Assembly (NCBI RefSeq): GCF_001524445.2
Contig: NZ_CP013417.1
Location: forward strand, 2,356,001-2,420,000
Length of the DNA stretch: 64,000 nt
Reading direction: 5' to 3'
From: Burkholderia savannae
Lineage (GTDB): Bacteria; Pseudomonadota; Gammaproteobacteria; Burkholderiales; Burkholderiaceae
The notes beneath the pieces were generated by a model, which was not told where the DNA came from, ran no database searches, and saw only the letters and a program-made list of their open reading frames with translations. Position 1 is the stretch's first letter. Every line of letters starts with the position of its first letter. Below are positions 1-11,700 of this stretch, piece after piece. The position numbers were made by a program, and so were the translations under genes.

Positions 1-2
1 CC

Positions 3-1139
3 GCCGCGAATCCGCTGCTCGAAGCGGCGCGCCCGCTGCTGCGGGCGTTGTCGGACATGCCGGACAGGCTCGAGCGCGAAGGCGCCCAGCAGCTGCGCCT
101 GCTGCTCGAGCAGGAAGTGCGCCAGTTCCAGCGGCTTTGCGAGCAGGCGAACATCCGGCGCGACCACATGCTCGGCGCGCGCTATTGCCTGTGCACGGCG
201 CTCGACGAAGCCGCGATGCAGACGACGTGGGCCCGCTCCGGCGACGGCAACTTCGGCACCTGGATCAGCGAAGGGCTCGCCACGTCGTTTCACGAAGACC
301 GGCAAGGCGGCGACAAGGTATATCTGCTGATCGGCCGGCTGATGAACTCGCCGCAGGAGCACCTCGATCTGCTCGAAGTCGTGTACCGGGTCCTGAGCCT
401 CGGCTTCGAAGGCCGCTACCGCTACGAAGCCGACGGCCAGCGCAAGCACGAGACCGTGCGCCAGCGGCTCCACAACGAGATCGCCTCGCAACGCGGCCCC
501 GTGTCCGTCGCCCTTTCGCCGCACTGGCAAGCCGATGCGAACGGCAAGCGCCTGTCGTTCTACGATTTCCCGGTGCGGATCACGGCCGCCGTGCTGTCGC
601 TGATCCTGCTCGGCCTGTTCGGCTATTTCAAATACGCGCTGTCGAGCCGCGGCGCCGACGTGCAGATGCAGATCGCCGCCATTGGCCGCATGACGCCGCC
701 GGCCGCGCGCGCCGAGCTGCGCCTCAAGGTGCTGCTCGCGAGCGAGATCGCCGCGGGAACGGTCCGCGTCGACGAAGACGCCCGCCGCAGCTCCGTGACG
801 TTCCGAAGCGACGCGATGTTCGCGCCGGGCGGCGCGGCCGTGAATGCGGCGATGGGCGCGCTGATCGCGAAGATCGCGGCCGAGATCGCGAAGGTGCCGG
901 GCAAGGTGACGGTGATCGGCTACGCCGACGACGCGCCGATCAAGAGCCGACAGTTCGCATCGAACGAAGCGCTGTCCGAGGCGCGCGCGACGCAGGTCAT
1001 GCAGCTGCTCCAGGCGGGCGGCGTGCCGGCGAGCCGCCTGGAATCGGCCGGCCGAGGCGACGCGAACCCGATCGGCGACAACCAGACCGTGCAAGGCCGC
1101 GCGCTGAACCGCCGCGTCGAAATCACGGTCGCGCACTAA
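3..1139 (+). CDS. tssL: Type VI secretion protein TssL with OmpA-like C-terminus (5' partial)
   Basis: The frame is open from the window edge, so the true start lies upstream. The N-terminal part matches the DotU/TssL cytoplasmic domain. A single membrane segment follows (about residues 176-199 counted from the TTG at 48), then a periplasmic OmpA-like domain with LSEARA, GVPASRLES and NRRVEI, typical of peptidoglycan binding. TssL forms the inner-membrane complex of the type VI secretion system with TssM and TssJ; the OmpA part anchors it to the cell wall. The next gene, 24 bp downstream, is tssM, the usual order. The family call is firm; which of the several Burkholderia T6SS clusters this is cannot be decided here. 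Confidence 0.93.
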   Translation, partial: AANPLLEAARPLLRALSDMPDRLEREGAQQLRLLLEQEVRQFQRLCEQANIRRDHMLGARYCLCTALDEAAMQTTWARSGDGNFGTWISEGLATSFHEDRQGGDKVYLLIGRLMNSPQEHLDLLEVVYRVLSLGFEGRYRYEADGQRKHETVRQRLHNEIASQRGPVSVALSPHWQADANGKRLSFYDFPVRITAAVLSLILLGLFGYFKYALSSRGADVQMQIAAIGRMTPPAARAELRLKVLLASEIAAGTVRVDEDARRSSVTFRSDAMFAPGGAAVNAAMGALIAKIAAEIAKVPGKVTVIGYADDAPIKSRQFASNEALSEARATQVMQLLQAGGVPASRLESAGRGDANPIGDNQTVQGRALNRRVEITVAH

Positions 1140-1163
1140 CTCCCCGGCCATTCGGATGCCGAC

Positions 1164-4100
1164 ATGAACAAGTTCCTCTCCTTTCTGGTGTCGCGCCAGT
1201 TCCTGGCCTTCGTCGCGTTGCTGCTCGTCGCGCTGCTGATCTGGTTCGTCGGCCCGTTCGTCGCGTTCGGCGGCCTCGAGCCGCTCGCGGGCGCGGGCAT
1301 GCGGATCGCCGCGATCGCGCTGCTGCTTGCGGGCGCGCTGCTATGGCTCGCGGGCCGCTCGACGAGCGCCGCGTTCGTGGCGCTGCTCTGCCTGCTGATC
1401 TGGCATGCGTCGCCGCTGCTCGCGTTCGGACACGCGACGCCCTTCGCGCCGCCCTCGGTCCGCGCGATCGCGATCGCGGCCGTGCTCGCGGTGTTTCTGA
1501 TCCATCTCGCGTTCCGGCTGCTGCAGAGGATGCGAGCGGACCCGGATTTTCTCCAAAGCCTGCTCGATGTCGGCGGCAAGCGGCACGAATCGCCCGCGGC
1601 CGGCCAACTGGCCAGGGTCGGCGCGGCCGTCGCCGGCGCGCTCGCGCGCCTGAAGGCGATGCGCACCGGCGCCCGCGGGCTCGGGCGCCTGTTCCAGGGC
1701 AAGCGCTACCTGTACGAACTGCCGTGGTACATCACGCTCGGCTCGGGCGCGTCGGGCAAGACGAGCGCGCTCCTGAACGCCGGCCTCACGTTCCCGGTGG
1801 CCGCGCAGATGCAGCGGGCCGCGGGCATGGTCTCGGGCCGCGACGGGTCCGTCGACTGGTGGCTGACCAACGACGCGGTGCTGATCGACACGGCCGGCCA
1901 TTACACGCGCCACGGCACGTCGCTGCATGCGTTGCCCCGGCCGTTCGTCGCCGCGCGGTCCGGGCGCCCGGACGCAGGCGAATCCGCGGCGCGGGCCGAC
2001 GCGCGCCGCGCGGACGGCCCGGCCGCCGGCCAGGCCCGCGCGGCCGCCGCGGCCCCGGCGAGCGCGACGAGCGCGACGAGCGCCGCCCCGGACGACGGAA
2101 CGCAAAGCGCATGGCGGCAGACCGTCGACGCGGCCGAGTGGCTCGGCTTCCTGCGCATGCTGCGCAAGCACCGCCCCCGCGCGCCGATCAACGGCGCGCT
2201 GCTCGCCGTCGACGTGGCCGCCCTGACGAGCGCCGACGAGACCGCGCGCCACGCCGAAGCCGCCGCGCTGCGCGCACGGCTCGCCGATCTGCGCACCGAG
2301 CTCGGCATCCGCTTTCCCGTCTATCTGCTCGTCACGAAGATGGACCGGCTGCCGGGCTTCAGCGAATACTTCAGCTCGCTGACCACCGAGGGCCGTGCGC
2401 AGGCATGGGGCTTCACGCTCGCGTACGACAAGGAGACCGTCGCGCAAGACGGCATCCGCGCGCGCTGCGCCGAGGAGCTCGACGCGCTGGCCGCGCGGCT
2501 CGCGGCGGGCACGAACGCGCGCCTGCAGGAGGAGCACGACGCGCTCAGGCGTCGCAAGCTGTCCGCCCTTGCCGAGGAATTCCTCGTGATGACGCGCTCG
2601 CTCGGCGAGCTGATCGACCGCGTGTTCGTCGATTCCCGCTACGACGACACGCAATACCATTCGACGCTGCGCGGCGTGTATTTCACGAGCGCCGCCCAGA
2701 CGGGCAGCGAGGCGCCGGCGCAAGCGCGCACCGTGATGCAGCGTCTCGCGGCCGCGATCGGGCGCGCGCCGGCGCCGATCGCGTGCGCGCCCCGGCACGA
2801 GGGCAACCGGAGCTTCTTCCTCCATGATCTGCTGACGAAGGTCGTGTTCCCGGATGCGCATCTGGTGCAGCCGAATCTGCGGTGGGAATACCGCTCGCGA
2901 ACGCTGTGCATCGTCGGCCACGCGCTCGCGCTGCTGCTGTTCGCGTGGGCGGCAATCGGCCTGCGCGTCAGCGCGGGCAACAACGGCGATTACCTCGACG
3001 CGATCGGGCGCAAGACGGCCGCGCTCGCGTCGCGGGTCGGCCAGTCGTACAGGGAGCCCAAGCCCGAGGCCGTGCCCGACACGCTGAGCGAAGCGCGCGA
3101 TTTGCCCACGTACCCGGGCCTCGACCTGTCGGAGCCGGACAGCGCCTGGCGCTTCGGCCTGTACGCGCCGCCCGGCATCGTCGCCGAAAGCCGTCGCACC
3201 TACGACGCGCTCGCGGACAACCTGCTGCTGCCGCAGATCGTGAAGCGGATCGAAACGGTGCTTTCCGACGCGATCGCCCGCCGGGACGCGAGAGCCGCCT
3301 ACGACGCGCTGCGCGTCTACCTGATGCTGTACGACAAGACGAAGTTCGACGCCGCGCGGATCGAGGCGTGGGTGCTCGACGACTGGGCGAAGACCGACAG
3401 CGCGGCGATCTTCGGCGGCCGCGCGTCGATGATCGCGCACGTCGAGCAGCTTTTTTCCGGCGAGCGCGTCGTGCAATCGCCGCTGATCCGCAACGACGCG
3501 CTGATCCGCCAGGCGCGAGAGTTTCTCGACGGCAGCAATGCGACCGCGCGGCTCTACGAGCGCGCGAAGGCCGCCATGGAGAAAGACGCGCCGGACGAAT
3601 TCACGCTGATCCGGGCCGTCGGCCCGCAAGCGGGCACCGTCTTCACGCGCGCGAGCGGCGCGCCGCTTTCGCGCGGCGTGCCGGGCCTCTTCACGTTCGA
3701 CGGATACCGGCGCCTGTTCGACAAGCGGCTGCCCGAATTCGTGCAGGCCGCGCGCGAAGACGACGCGTGGGTGATGGGCCGCGCCTATCTGGGCGGCGCT
3801 CAAAAAAAAACGGCTGCGATCGTGAACGCCGCGACGGGAGCCGACGATCCGCTGACGGAGGCGATTCGCCGGCAATACCTGATCGAGTACGCGCAGCAAT
3901 GGGATGACTTTCTCGGCGACATCCGCACGGTGACGGGCACGAGCCTCGGCTTCAACCGGCTCGTGCTGCGCAGCCTCGCGGCGCCGGATTCGCCGCTCGC
4001 CCGCCTCGCGCGCGCGGCGGTGAACGAGACGACCCTCGCCGGCCCCGTCGCCGCGGCGGACCGTTCGTTCCTGCAAAAGGCCTCCGACGAGCTGAGCCGG

Positions 4101-5282
4101 AAAGCGGACCAGGCGCTCGGCATACGCGCCGAGGAGCGCGTCGAGCGCGAACTCGTCGACAACCATTTCGCGGCGCTGCGCGAAGTGGTGACGGGCGGCG
4201 CGGACACGCGCACGGCCCCGCCCCCGTCCGCCGCGCAAGCGGGCAAGACCGGGCTCGACGCCGTGACGAGCCTGCTGAACGACTACTACACCGCGCTCAC
4301 CGTCGCGGACGACGCGCTCACCAGCAACGGCATGCCGCCCGCGAGCGACGCGGCGGCGAAGCTAAAGATGACCGCGGACACGATGCCCGCGCCGTTTCGC
4401 GCGGTGCTGATCGATCTGTCGGTGCAGGGCTCGCGTGAAGTGAATCGCGGCATCGGCCAGTTGCTGTCGCGACAGCTGGAGGCGAAGCTCGGCGACGCGT
4501 GCCGGCTCGCGATCGCGGGCAACTACCCGTTCGCCTCGGACAGCCGGCGCGACGTCGGCATCGACGATTTCACGCGGGTCTTCGCGCAGGGCGGCGTGAT
4601 CGACGACTTCTTCACGAACGCGCTCGCGCCGTTCGTCGACACGTCGACGAAGCCGTGGCGCTACAAGACGCTGCCCGGCGCGACCGAACCGGTGCAGGGC
4701 CCCGACCTCGAGCCGTTCCAGCATGCGAAGGCGATCCGCGACATCTTCTTCGGCGGCTCGGGCCACAAGCAGATGGCGTGGAAGGCCGACATCCGGATTC
4801 CCGAGCTGGACCCGACGATCACGAGCCTCGCGATCGACGTCGACGGACAGACGTCGCTCTACCAGCACGGGCCCGTTTCCCCGATCACGGTGAGCTGGCC
4901 GGGGCCGCGCGGCGGCGTCCACGCGGAAATCACGGCGAGCCCGCGCATCCGGCCCGACACGTCGACGGTGTCGACGGACGGGCCATGGGCGCTGCTGCGC
5001 CTGCTGCAAAAGGGGCGCGTGAGCGAAACGGCGACGCCCGGGCGCACGCGCGTCGCGCTCGACTTCGACGGCCGCCGCGCCGTGCTCGACATCGCGAGCG
5101 CGGGCAGCGTCGCCAACCCGCTGACGAGCGACGTGCTGAAGACGTTCCGGTGTCCCGGCGCGATGCCGATGTTCAGCCTCGCGGATACGGGCGCGCCGCC
5201 GGGATTGCCGCCGGCGGGGCTGCCTGCGATGCCGGGAGAGAAGGCCGGGCGGGTTGCGCGGCGCGGGGGAGCGGCCGGTTAG
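1164..5282 (+). CDS. tssM: Type VI secretion protein TssM (IcmF family)
   Basis: This 1372-residue protein has the IcmF layout: N-terminal transmembrane helices, a cytoplasmic ATPase domain with P-loop GSGASGKT near residue 193 and the DTAGHYTRHG element typical of the family, another membrane segment near residue 595, and a long periplasmic C-terminus. TssM bridges the inner membrane to TssJ and the baseplate and is needed for assembly of the contractile sheath. The ATG at 1164 directly precedes a hydrophobic helix and follows tssL by 24 bp, so the two are probably co-transcribed. Length is in the normal family range. An Ala/Arg-rich linker (about residues 270-310) between the P-loop and the rest of the domain is low complexity. 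Confidence 0.95.
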   Translation: MNKFLSFLVSRQFLAFVALLLVALLIWFVGPFVAFGGLEPLAGAGMRIAAIALLLAGALLWLAGRSTSAAFVALLCLLIWHASPLLAFGHATPFAPPSVRAIAIAAVLAVFLIHLAFRLLQRMRADPDFLQSLLDVGGKRHESPAAGQLARVGAAVAGALARLKAMRTGARGLGRLFQGKRYLYELPWYITLGSGASGKTSALLNAGLTFPVAAQMQRAAGMVSGRDGSVDWWLTNDAVLIDTAGHYTRHGTSLHALPRPFVAARSGRPDAGESAARADARRADGPAAGQARAAAAAPASATSATSAAPDDGTQSAWRQTVDAAEWLGFLRMLRKHRPRAPINGALLAVDVAALTSADETARHAEAAALRARLADLRTELGIRFPVYLLVTKMDRLPGFSEYFSSLTTEGRAQAWGFTLAYDKETVAQDGIRARCAEELDALAARLAAGTNARLQEEHDALRRRKLSALAEEFLVMTRSLGELIDRVFVDSRYDDTQYHSTLRGVYFTSAAQTGSEAPAQARTVMQRLAAAIGRAPAPIACAPRHEGNRSFFLHDLLTKVVFPDAHLVQPNLRWEYRSRTLCIVGHALALLLFAWAAIGLRVSAGNNGDYLDAIGRKTAALASRVGQSYREPKPEAVPDTLSEARDLPTYPGLDLSEPDSAWRFGLYAPPGIVAESRRTYDALADNLLLPQIVKRIETVLSDAIARRDARAAYDALRVYLMLYDKTKFDAARIEAWVLDDWAKTDSAAIFGGRASMIAHVEQLFSGERVVQSPLIRNDALIRQAREFLDGSNATARLYERAKAAMEKDAPDEFTLIRAVGPQAGTVFTRASGAPLSRGVPGLFTFDGYRRLFDKRLPEFVQAAREDDAWVMGRAYLGGAQKKTAAIVNAATGADDPLTEAIRRQYLIEYAQQWDDFLGDIRTVTGTSLGFNRLVLRSLAAPDSPLARLARAAVNETTLAGPVAAADRSFLQKASDELSRKADQALGIRAEERVERELVDNHFAALREVVTGGADTRTAPPPSAAQAGKTGLDAVTSLLNDYYTALTVADDALTSNGMPPASDAAAKLKMTADTMPAPFRAVLIDLSVQGSREVNRGIGQLLSRQLEAKLGDACRLAIAGNYPFASDSRRDVGIDDFTRVFAQGGVIDDFFTNALAPFVDTSTKPWRYKTLPGATEPVQGPDLEPFQHAKAIRDIFFGGSGHKQMAWKADIRIPELDPTITSLAIDVDGQTSLYQHGPVSPITVSWPGPRGGVHAEITASPRIRPDTSTVSTDGPWALLRLLQKGRVSETATPGRTRVALDFDGRRAVLDIASAGSVANPLTSDVLKTFRCPGAMPMFSLADTGAPPGLPPAGLPAMPGEKAGRVARRGGAAG

Positions 5283-5333
5283 TTCGAATCGGTTCGAATC
5301 GGACCGATTCGGTTGGCCCGGTTCTGTTGACTC

Positions 5334-5432
5334 GGTTCGTTCGGTTCGTTCGGTTCGTTCGGCTGGTTCGGCTGGTTCGGTCGGCTCGGTCGGCTCGGTC
5401 GGCTCGGTCGGCTCGGTCGGCTCGGTCGGCTC
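5334..5432. repeat. 9-bp tandem repeat (11 units) downstream of tssM
   Basis: Eleven contiguous 9-bp units fill this stretch: three GGTTCGTTC, two GGCTGGTTC and six GGTCGGCTC. The subfamilies sit in blocks, which points to local expansion by slippage. Related TTCGAATCGG words continue upstream to the tssM stop. The array lies in the 488-bp gap (5283-5770) between the convergent tssM and uvrA-like genes; the rest of the gap shows no gene. It is a likely variable-number locus. Confidence 0.9.
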
Positions 5433-5770
5433 GATTCTGATCAGTTCGGACTAGTTCGGCGCAGGTCGAATGCTCTGGTCTTTGCTCGCCGGATGGCGAG
5501 CGCGCCGGATACGGCGAAGTTGCGTCCCGTCCGTGCACGCATGCGCAACGGCCGCTCCGTCACGCCCCTGACGCGCCCTGCCGCGCCGCATTTGGATGCC
5601 CCGCACGCGGGCGCGCGGCGGATACCGGCGCCCCGTCGCTCGAACCGCGGCCGCACGCGCACCGGCAAGCCGACGATGCGCGATCGCGCCGCGTGCATGA
5701 ACGCCTCGGGCCTACCGTGAAGCCTCGGCTTCCCACGCGGCGCCGGGGGCGTTCATCGGCAGCGCGCCGA

Positions 5771-8700
5771 TCAACCGGCGCCCGCCTCCCCGCTTCGCAC
5801 CGGCTCGCCCCGATCCGAGCCGCCGCGCGCCAGCACGGGTTCGAGCGCGCGCCCCGTATGACTCGCGCTCACCTGCACGAGCCCTTCCGGATGCGCCGCC
5901 GCCACGATCGCGCCGCCGCCCACGCCGCCCTCCGGGCCGAGGTCGATGATCCAGTCCGCCTCCGCGATCACATCGAGGTCGTGCTCGATCACGACGACGC
6001 TGTGCCCCGCGTCCACGAGCCGGTGCAGCACGCGGATCAGCTTCGCGACGTCCGCCATGTGCAGGCCCACGGTCGGCTCATCGAGCACATAGAGCGTATG
6101 CGGCGCCTTCTGGCCGCGCCGCGTGATGTCGTCGCGCACCTTGCTCAGTTCGGTGACGAGCTTGATGCGCTGCGCCTCGCCACCAGACAAGGTCGGCGAC
6201 GGCTGGCCGAGCGTCAGGTAGCCGAGGCCGACGTCCTTCATCAGTTGCAGCGGATGCGCGATGTTCGATATCGGCGCGAAGAACTCCACCGCCTCGTCGA
6301 TCTCCATCGTCAGCACATCGCCGATGTTCCTGCCGCGCCACGTGACCGCGAGCGTCTCCGGATTGAAGCGCTGCCCGTGGCACACATCGCACGGCACCTT
6401 CACGTCGGGCAGGAAGCTCATGCCGATCGTGCGCACGCCTTGCCCTTCGCATGCCGGGCAACGCCCTTCGCCGGTGTTGAACGAGAAACGCGACGCCGTG
6501 TAGCCGCGGGCGCGCGCCTCGAGCGTATCCGCGAACAGCTTGCGGATCGTGTCCCACACGCCGATGTAGGTCGCCGGGCACGAGCGCGGCGTCTTGCCGA
6601 TCGGCGTCTGGTCGACTTCGAGCACGCGGTCGATATGTTCCCAGCCGCTGATCGCCTCGCAGCCCTGCCACGCGTGCATGACGTCGAACGACGGCCGCGG
6701 CGCGCTGCGCGCGAGCACGCTCGCGCGGCGCTTCGCCGCCTGCGCCGCCAGCGAACCGCCCTTTTCCGCACCCTTTTCCGCGCCCTGCTGCGCGGCCTTG
6801 CGCGCGCGGCGCGTGGCCGGCGACGACAGCACCGAGCGGCCCACCGCATCGAGCAGGTTCGTCATCAGCACATCGCGCGCGAGCGTCGACTTGCCCGAGC
6901 CGCTCACGCCCGTCACCGCGACGAGCCGCGCGAGCGGAATGCCGACCGTGACGTCGCGCAGGTTATGCAGCTTGCCGCGATGCACCGTCAGCCAGTTCTC
7001 GGGCACCGCCGCGCCGTTCTTCGCGCCCGGCGGGCTCACGCCGCGGCGCGGCTGCAGCGGATGCACGATCGGATGCGCGAGGAAGCGCCCCGTCAACGAA
7101 TCGGCCTGCGCGGACAGGTCCGCGACCCCGCCCTGCGCGACCAGCGTGCCGCCGCGCTTGCCGGCGCCCGGGCCGACATCGATGATGTGATCGGCGCGGC
7201 GGATCGTGTCTTCGTCATGCTCGACGACGACGAGCGTATTGCCCTTGTCGCCGAGCTTGCGCAGCGCGTTCAGCAGGATCTGGTTGTCGCGCGGATGCAG
7301 GCCGATCGTCGGCTCGTCGAGCACGTAGCAGACGCCTTGCAGGTTGCTGCCCAGCTGCGCCGCGAGCCGGATGCGTTGCGCCTCGCCGCCCGACAGGCTC
7401 GGCGCGGCGCGATCGAGGCTCAGGTAGCCGAGCCCGACTTCCTCGAGAAACGCGAGACGGCTGCCGATCTCGCTGACGACGTCGCGCGCGATCTGCGCGT
7501 CGCGCCCGCCGAGTTGCAGGCCGTCGATCCAGCGGCGCGTATCCGACACCGTCCATTGCGCGACATCGACGATCGGATGGCCGTCGAACATCACCGCGCG
7601 CGCGGACGGATTCAGTCGCGTGCCGCCGCAATCCGCGCACGGCTCGTCGCCGACGCCTTCCGGTTCCTGCTCGTCGGACGGCAGCGTCTGCTCGCGGCCG
7701 CGGCCGTCTTCGGCGAACACCGTGTCGTCGTAGGCCGCGCGCTGCTCGCGCGTGAGCGCGACGCCGGTGCCCACGCAGGTCGTGCACCAGCCGTGCTTGC
7801 TGTTGTACGAGAACATCCGCGGGTCCAGCTCCGGGTAGCTCGTGCCGCACACCGGGCACGCGCGCTTGACCGACAGCACCTTGATCTCGCCGATCCGCGC
7901 GGTCGAATGATCGTTGGCCATCGCATGATGCAGGCCGTCGAGCGGCGCGAGCAGATGCATCACGCCCTTGCCGAGCTCGAGCGTCTCGGCGAGGCGCTGC
8001 CGCAACTCGGCCTCGCGGTCCGGCGACACGACGAGATCGGCCACCGGCAGCTCGATCGTATGCTCGCGGAAGCGATCGAGCTTCGGCCACGGGTCCACCG
8101 TCACGAACTCGCCGTCCACGCGCAGATGCGTGTTGCCGCGCGCCTTCGCCCACTTCGCGAGATCCGTGTACACGCCCTTGCGGTTGACGACGAGCGGCGC
8201 GAGCAGCCCGACATGCTCGCCGCGGTGATCGCGCAGCAACTGCGCGGCGATCGATTCGACGGTTTGCGAGCTGACCGGCGTGCCGTCGTGAATGCAATGC
8301 TGAAGGCCGAGCTTCACGTACAGCAGCCGCAGGAAGTGCCACACTTCGGACGTCGTCGCGACCGTGCTCTTGCGGCCGCCGCGCGACAGCCGCTGCTCGA
8401 TCGCAACCGTCGGCGGAATGCCGTACACCGCATCGACTTCGGGGCGCCCCGCCGGCTGCACGATCGAGCGCGCGTACGCGTTCAGCGATTCGAGGTAGCG
8501 GCGCTGGCCCTCGTGAAAGAGGATGTCGAACGCGAGCGTCGACTTGCCCGAACCGGACACGCCGGTGATCACGTTGAACTTGCCGTGCGGAATGTCGACG
8601 TCGAGCGCCTTCAGGTTGTGCTCGCGCGCGTTGACGATCCGCACGACGTCCTCTCCCTCGACCGCGCGCCGCGCACGCGCCGCATTCAACGCAGCCTGCA

Positions 8701-11700
8701 GCGGCACGCCCTCGTCGGCGAGCCGCGCTTCGGCATCCATTGCGCGCTCGTAGTGCGTGAGCGCCGCGCCGGTATGCGATCCGGCGCAGGCCTTCACGTC
8801 GTCCGGCGCGCCCGCGCACAGCACGAAGCCGCCGCCGTCGCCGCCTTCCGGGCCGAGGTCGATCAGCCAGTCGGCCGCGCGGATCACGTCGAGATTGTGC
8901 TCGATCACGATCAGCGAATGGCCGCTTGCGAGCAGCTTGCCGAACGCCTGCATCAGCTTCGCGATGTCGTCGAAGTGCAGCCCCGTGGTCGGCTCGTCGA
9001 ACATGAACAGCCGCGCTTGCGCGACGCGCGCCTCGCGCGTGACGACACGGCGCCCGCCGGCGGCCTTCGCCGATTCGGCGAGAAAGCCCGCGAGCTTCAA
9101 GCGCTGCGCCTCGCCGCCCGACAGCGTCGGTACCGGCTGGCCGAGCTTCACGTATTCGAGCCCGACGTCGACGATCGGCTGCAGCACGCGCAGCACCTCG
9201 GCGTCGGCGGCGAAGAACGCCGCGGCTTCGCTGACGGTCAGGTCCAGCACGTCGGCAATGCTGAGCGCGCGGCCGTCGCGCTCGATCCGCACTTCGAGGA
9301 TCTCGGCGCGGTAGCGCTGCCCGTCGCAGTCCGGGCAGCGCAGATAGACGTCGCTCAGGAACTGCATCTCGATGTGCTCGAAGCCGGAGCCGCCGCACGT
9401 CGGGCAGCGGCCGTCGCCCGAGTTGAAGCTGAATGTGCCCGCGCCGTAGCCGCGCTGCAGCGCAAGCGGCGCCTTCGCGAACAGCTTGCGGATCTCGTCG
9501 AACGCGCCGACGTAGCTCGCCGGGTTCGACCGCGTGGTCTTGCCGATCGGGGATTGATCGACGAACACGACGTCGCCCACCTGCTCCGCGCCCGTGAGGC
9601 GGCGGTACGCGCCCGGCGACTCGGTCGCGCGGCCCAGATGCCGCGCCATCGCAGGGTAGAGCACGTCCTGCAGCAGCGTCGATTTGCCGGAACCCGACAC
9701 GCCCGTCACGCAGACGAGCCGCTGCAACGGAATCTCGACCGTGACGTCGCGCAGATTGTGCTCGCTCGCGCCCTCGAGCACGATACGCGGCGTGTGCGCG
9801 TCCACCGGCCGGCGCGACCAGTGCGACGCATGCGCGACATGCTTGCGGCCGCCGAGATACTCGCCCGTCAGCGTGCGGGCCGAGCGGATGTCGCCGGGCG
9901 TGCCGTCGTAGACGATCGTGCCGCCGCGCTCGCCCGGGCCGGGCCCCATGTCGATCAGCCGGTCGGCCGCGAGCATCACCGACGGATCGTGCTCGACGAC
10001 GACCAGCGTATTGCCCGCGTCGCGCAGGCGCTGCATCGCCTCGACGATCCGGTTCAGGTCGCGCGGATGCAGGCCGATGCTCGGCTCGTCGAGCACGAAC
10101 AGCGTCTTCGTGAGCGAGGTGCCGAGCGCCGTCGTCAGGTTGATCCGCTGCACCTCGCCGCCCGACAGCGTGCGGCTCTGCCGGTCGAGCGTCAGGTAGC
10201 CCAGCCCGACGTCGCACAGATATTTCAGCCGCGTGCGCACCTCGGCGAGCAGCAGCTTCAGCGCGTCGTCGAGCAGCGCGCTCGGCAGGCCGATGTCGTC
10301 GAAGAAGCGGCGGATGCGCTCGATCGGCAGCAGCATCAGGTCGTGCACCGTCAGGCCCGGCAGCGCTTCGAGCTGCGCGCGGCTCCAGTCGACGCCGCGC
10401 GGCATGAAGCGGCCGGCCGGCGCGAGCGCCTCATCGGCGTTCGCTTTCGTGCCGAGCCGCCACAACAGCGACTCCGTCTTCAGGCGCGCGCCGCCGCACA
10501 CCTCGCACGGCGTGTAGCTGCGGTATTTCGACAGCAGCACGCGGATATGCATCTTGTACGCTTTCGATTCGAGATAGCCGAAGAAGCGCTTCACGCCGTA
10601 CCACTGGCTCTGCCACTTGCCGTTCCAGTCCGGCGAGCCGTTGATGACCCAGTCGCGCTCGGCGTCCGACAGTTCGGCCCACGGCACGTCGCGCCGGATG
10701 CCGGCCTTCGCCGCATAGCGCATCAGGTCGTCCTGGCATTCCTTCCATGCGGGCGTCTGCATCGGCTTGATCGCGCCGCCGCGCAGCGTCTTGCGCGCGT
10801 CGGGAATCACGAGGCCGAGATCGACGCCGATCACGCGGCCGAAGCCGCGGCAGGTTTCGCACGCGCCGTACGCCGAGTTGAACGAGAACAGCGCGGGCTG
10901 CGGGTCCGCATAGCGCAGATCGCTGTCCGGGTGATGCAGCCCGGTGGAGAAACGCCACACCTGGGGCGCTTCTGTTGCGTCGCCCGGGTTTTCCGGCGCC
11001 TGCGCGAGCACGTAGACATTCACCCGCCCGCCGCCGCGCTTCAACGACGCCTCGATCGCCTCGACCGCGCGCACCTTGTCGACCTGATGCAGACGGAAGC
11101 GGTCGGCCACCACGTCGAGCACCTTGCGCGGCCCGGTGGGCGACGCCACTTCGCGTCGCGCCTGCACCCGCGTATAGCCGCTCGCCGACAGCCACTGCTC
11201 GACTTCCTCATCGGTCGCGGTTTCCGGCAGCTCGACCGGAAACGTGACCGCGAGCCGCGGATCGTGATCCGCCGTGCGCGCGAAGAGCTCCGCGTAGATC
11301 GTCTCCGGCGAGTCGTGCCGCACCGGCTGCGCGGTCATGCGGTCGAACAGTTCCGCCGCGCGTGCGTACAAGAGCTTCAGGTGGTCGTTGAGCTCGGTCA
11401 TCGTGCCGACGGTCGAGCGCGAACTGCGCACCGGATTGGTCTGGTCGATCGCGATCGCGGGCGGCACGCCGTCAACGCGGTCCACCTGCGGCCGGTCCAT
11501 CCGGTCGAGAAACTGCCGCGCGTACGCGCTGAACGTCTCGACGTAGCGCCGCTGGCCTTCCGCGTAAAGGGTATCGAACACGAGACTCGATTTGCCCGAG
11601 CCCGACGGGCCGGTGACGACCGTCATTTCGCCGGTGCGCAGATCGAGATCGAGATTCTTGAGATTGTGCTGACGTGCTCCGCGAATGCGGATCAGATTGC

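Noticed and set aside
137..2827. Long plus-strand frame overlapping tssL and tssM
   Set aside because: Arg-rich low-complexity translation in another frame of genuine T6SS genes.
5334..5432. Tandem 9-bp units considered as a CRISPR-like array
   Set aside because: Units are contiguous without spacers and far too short; no cas genes are present in the window.
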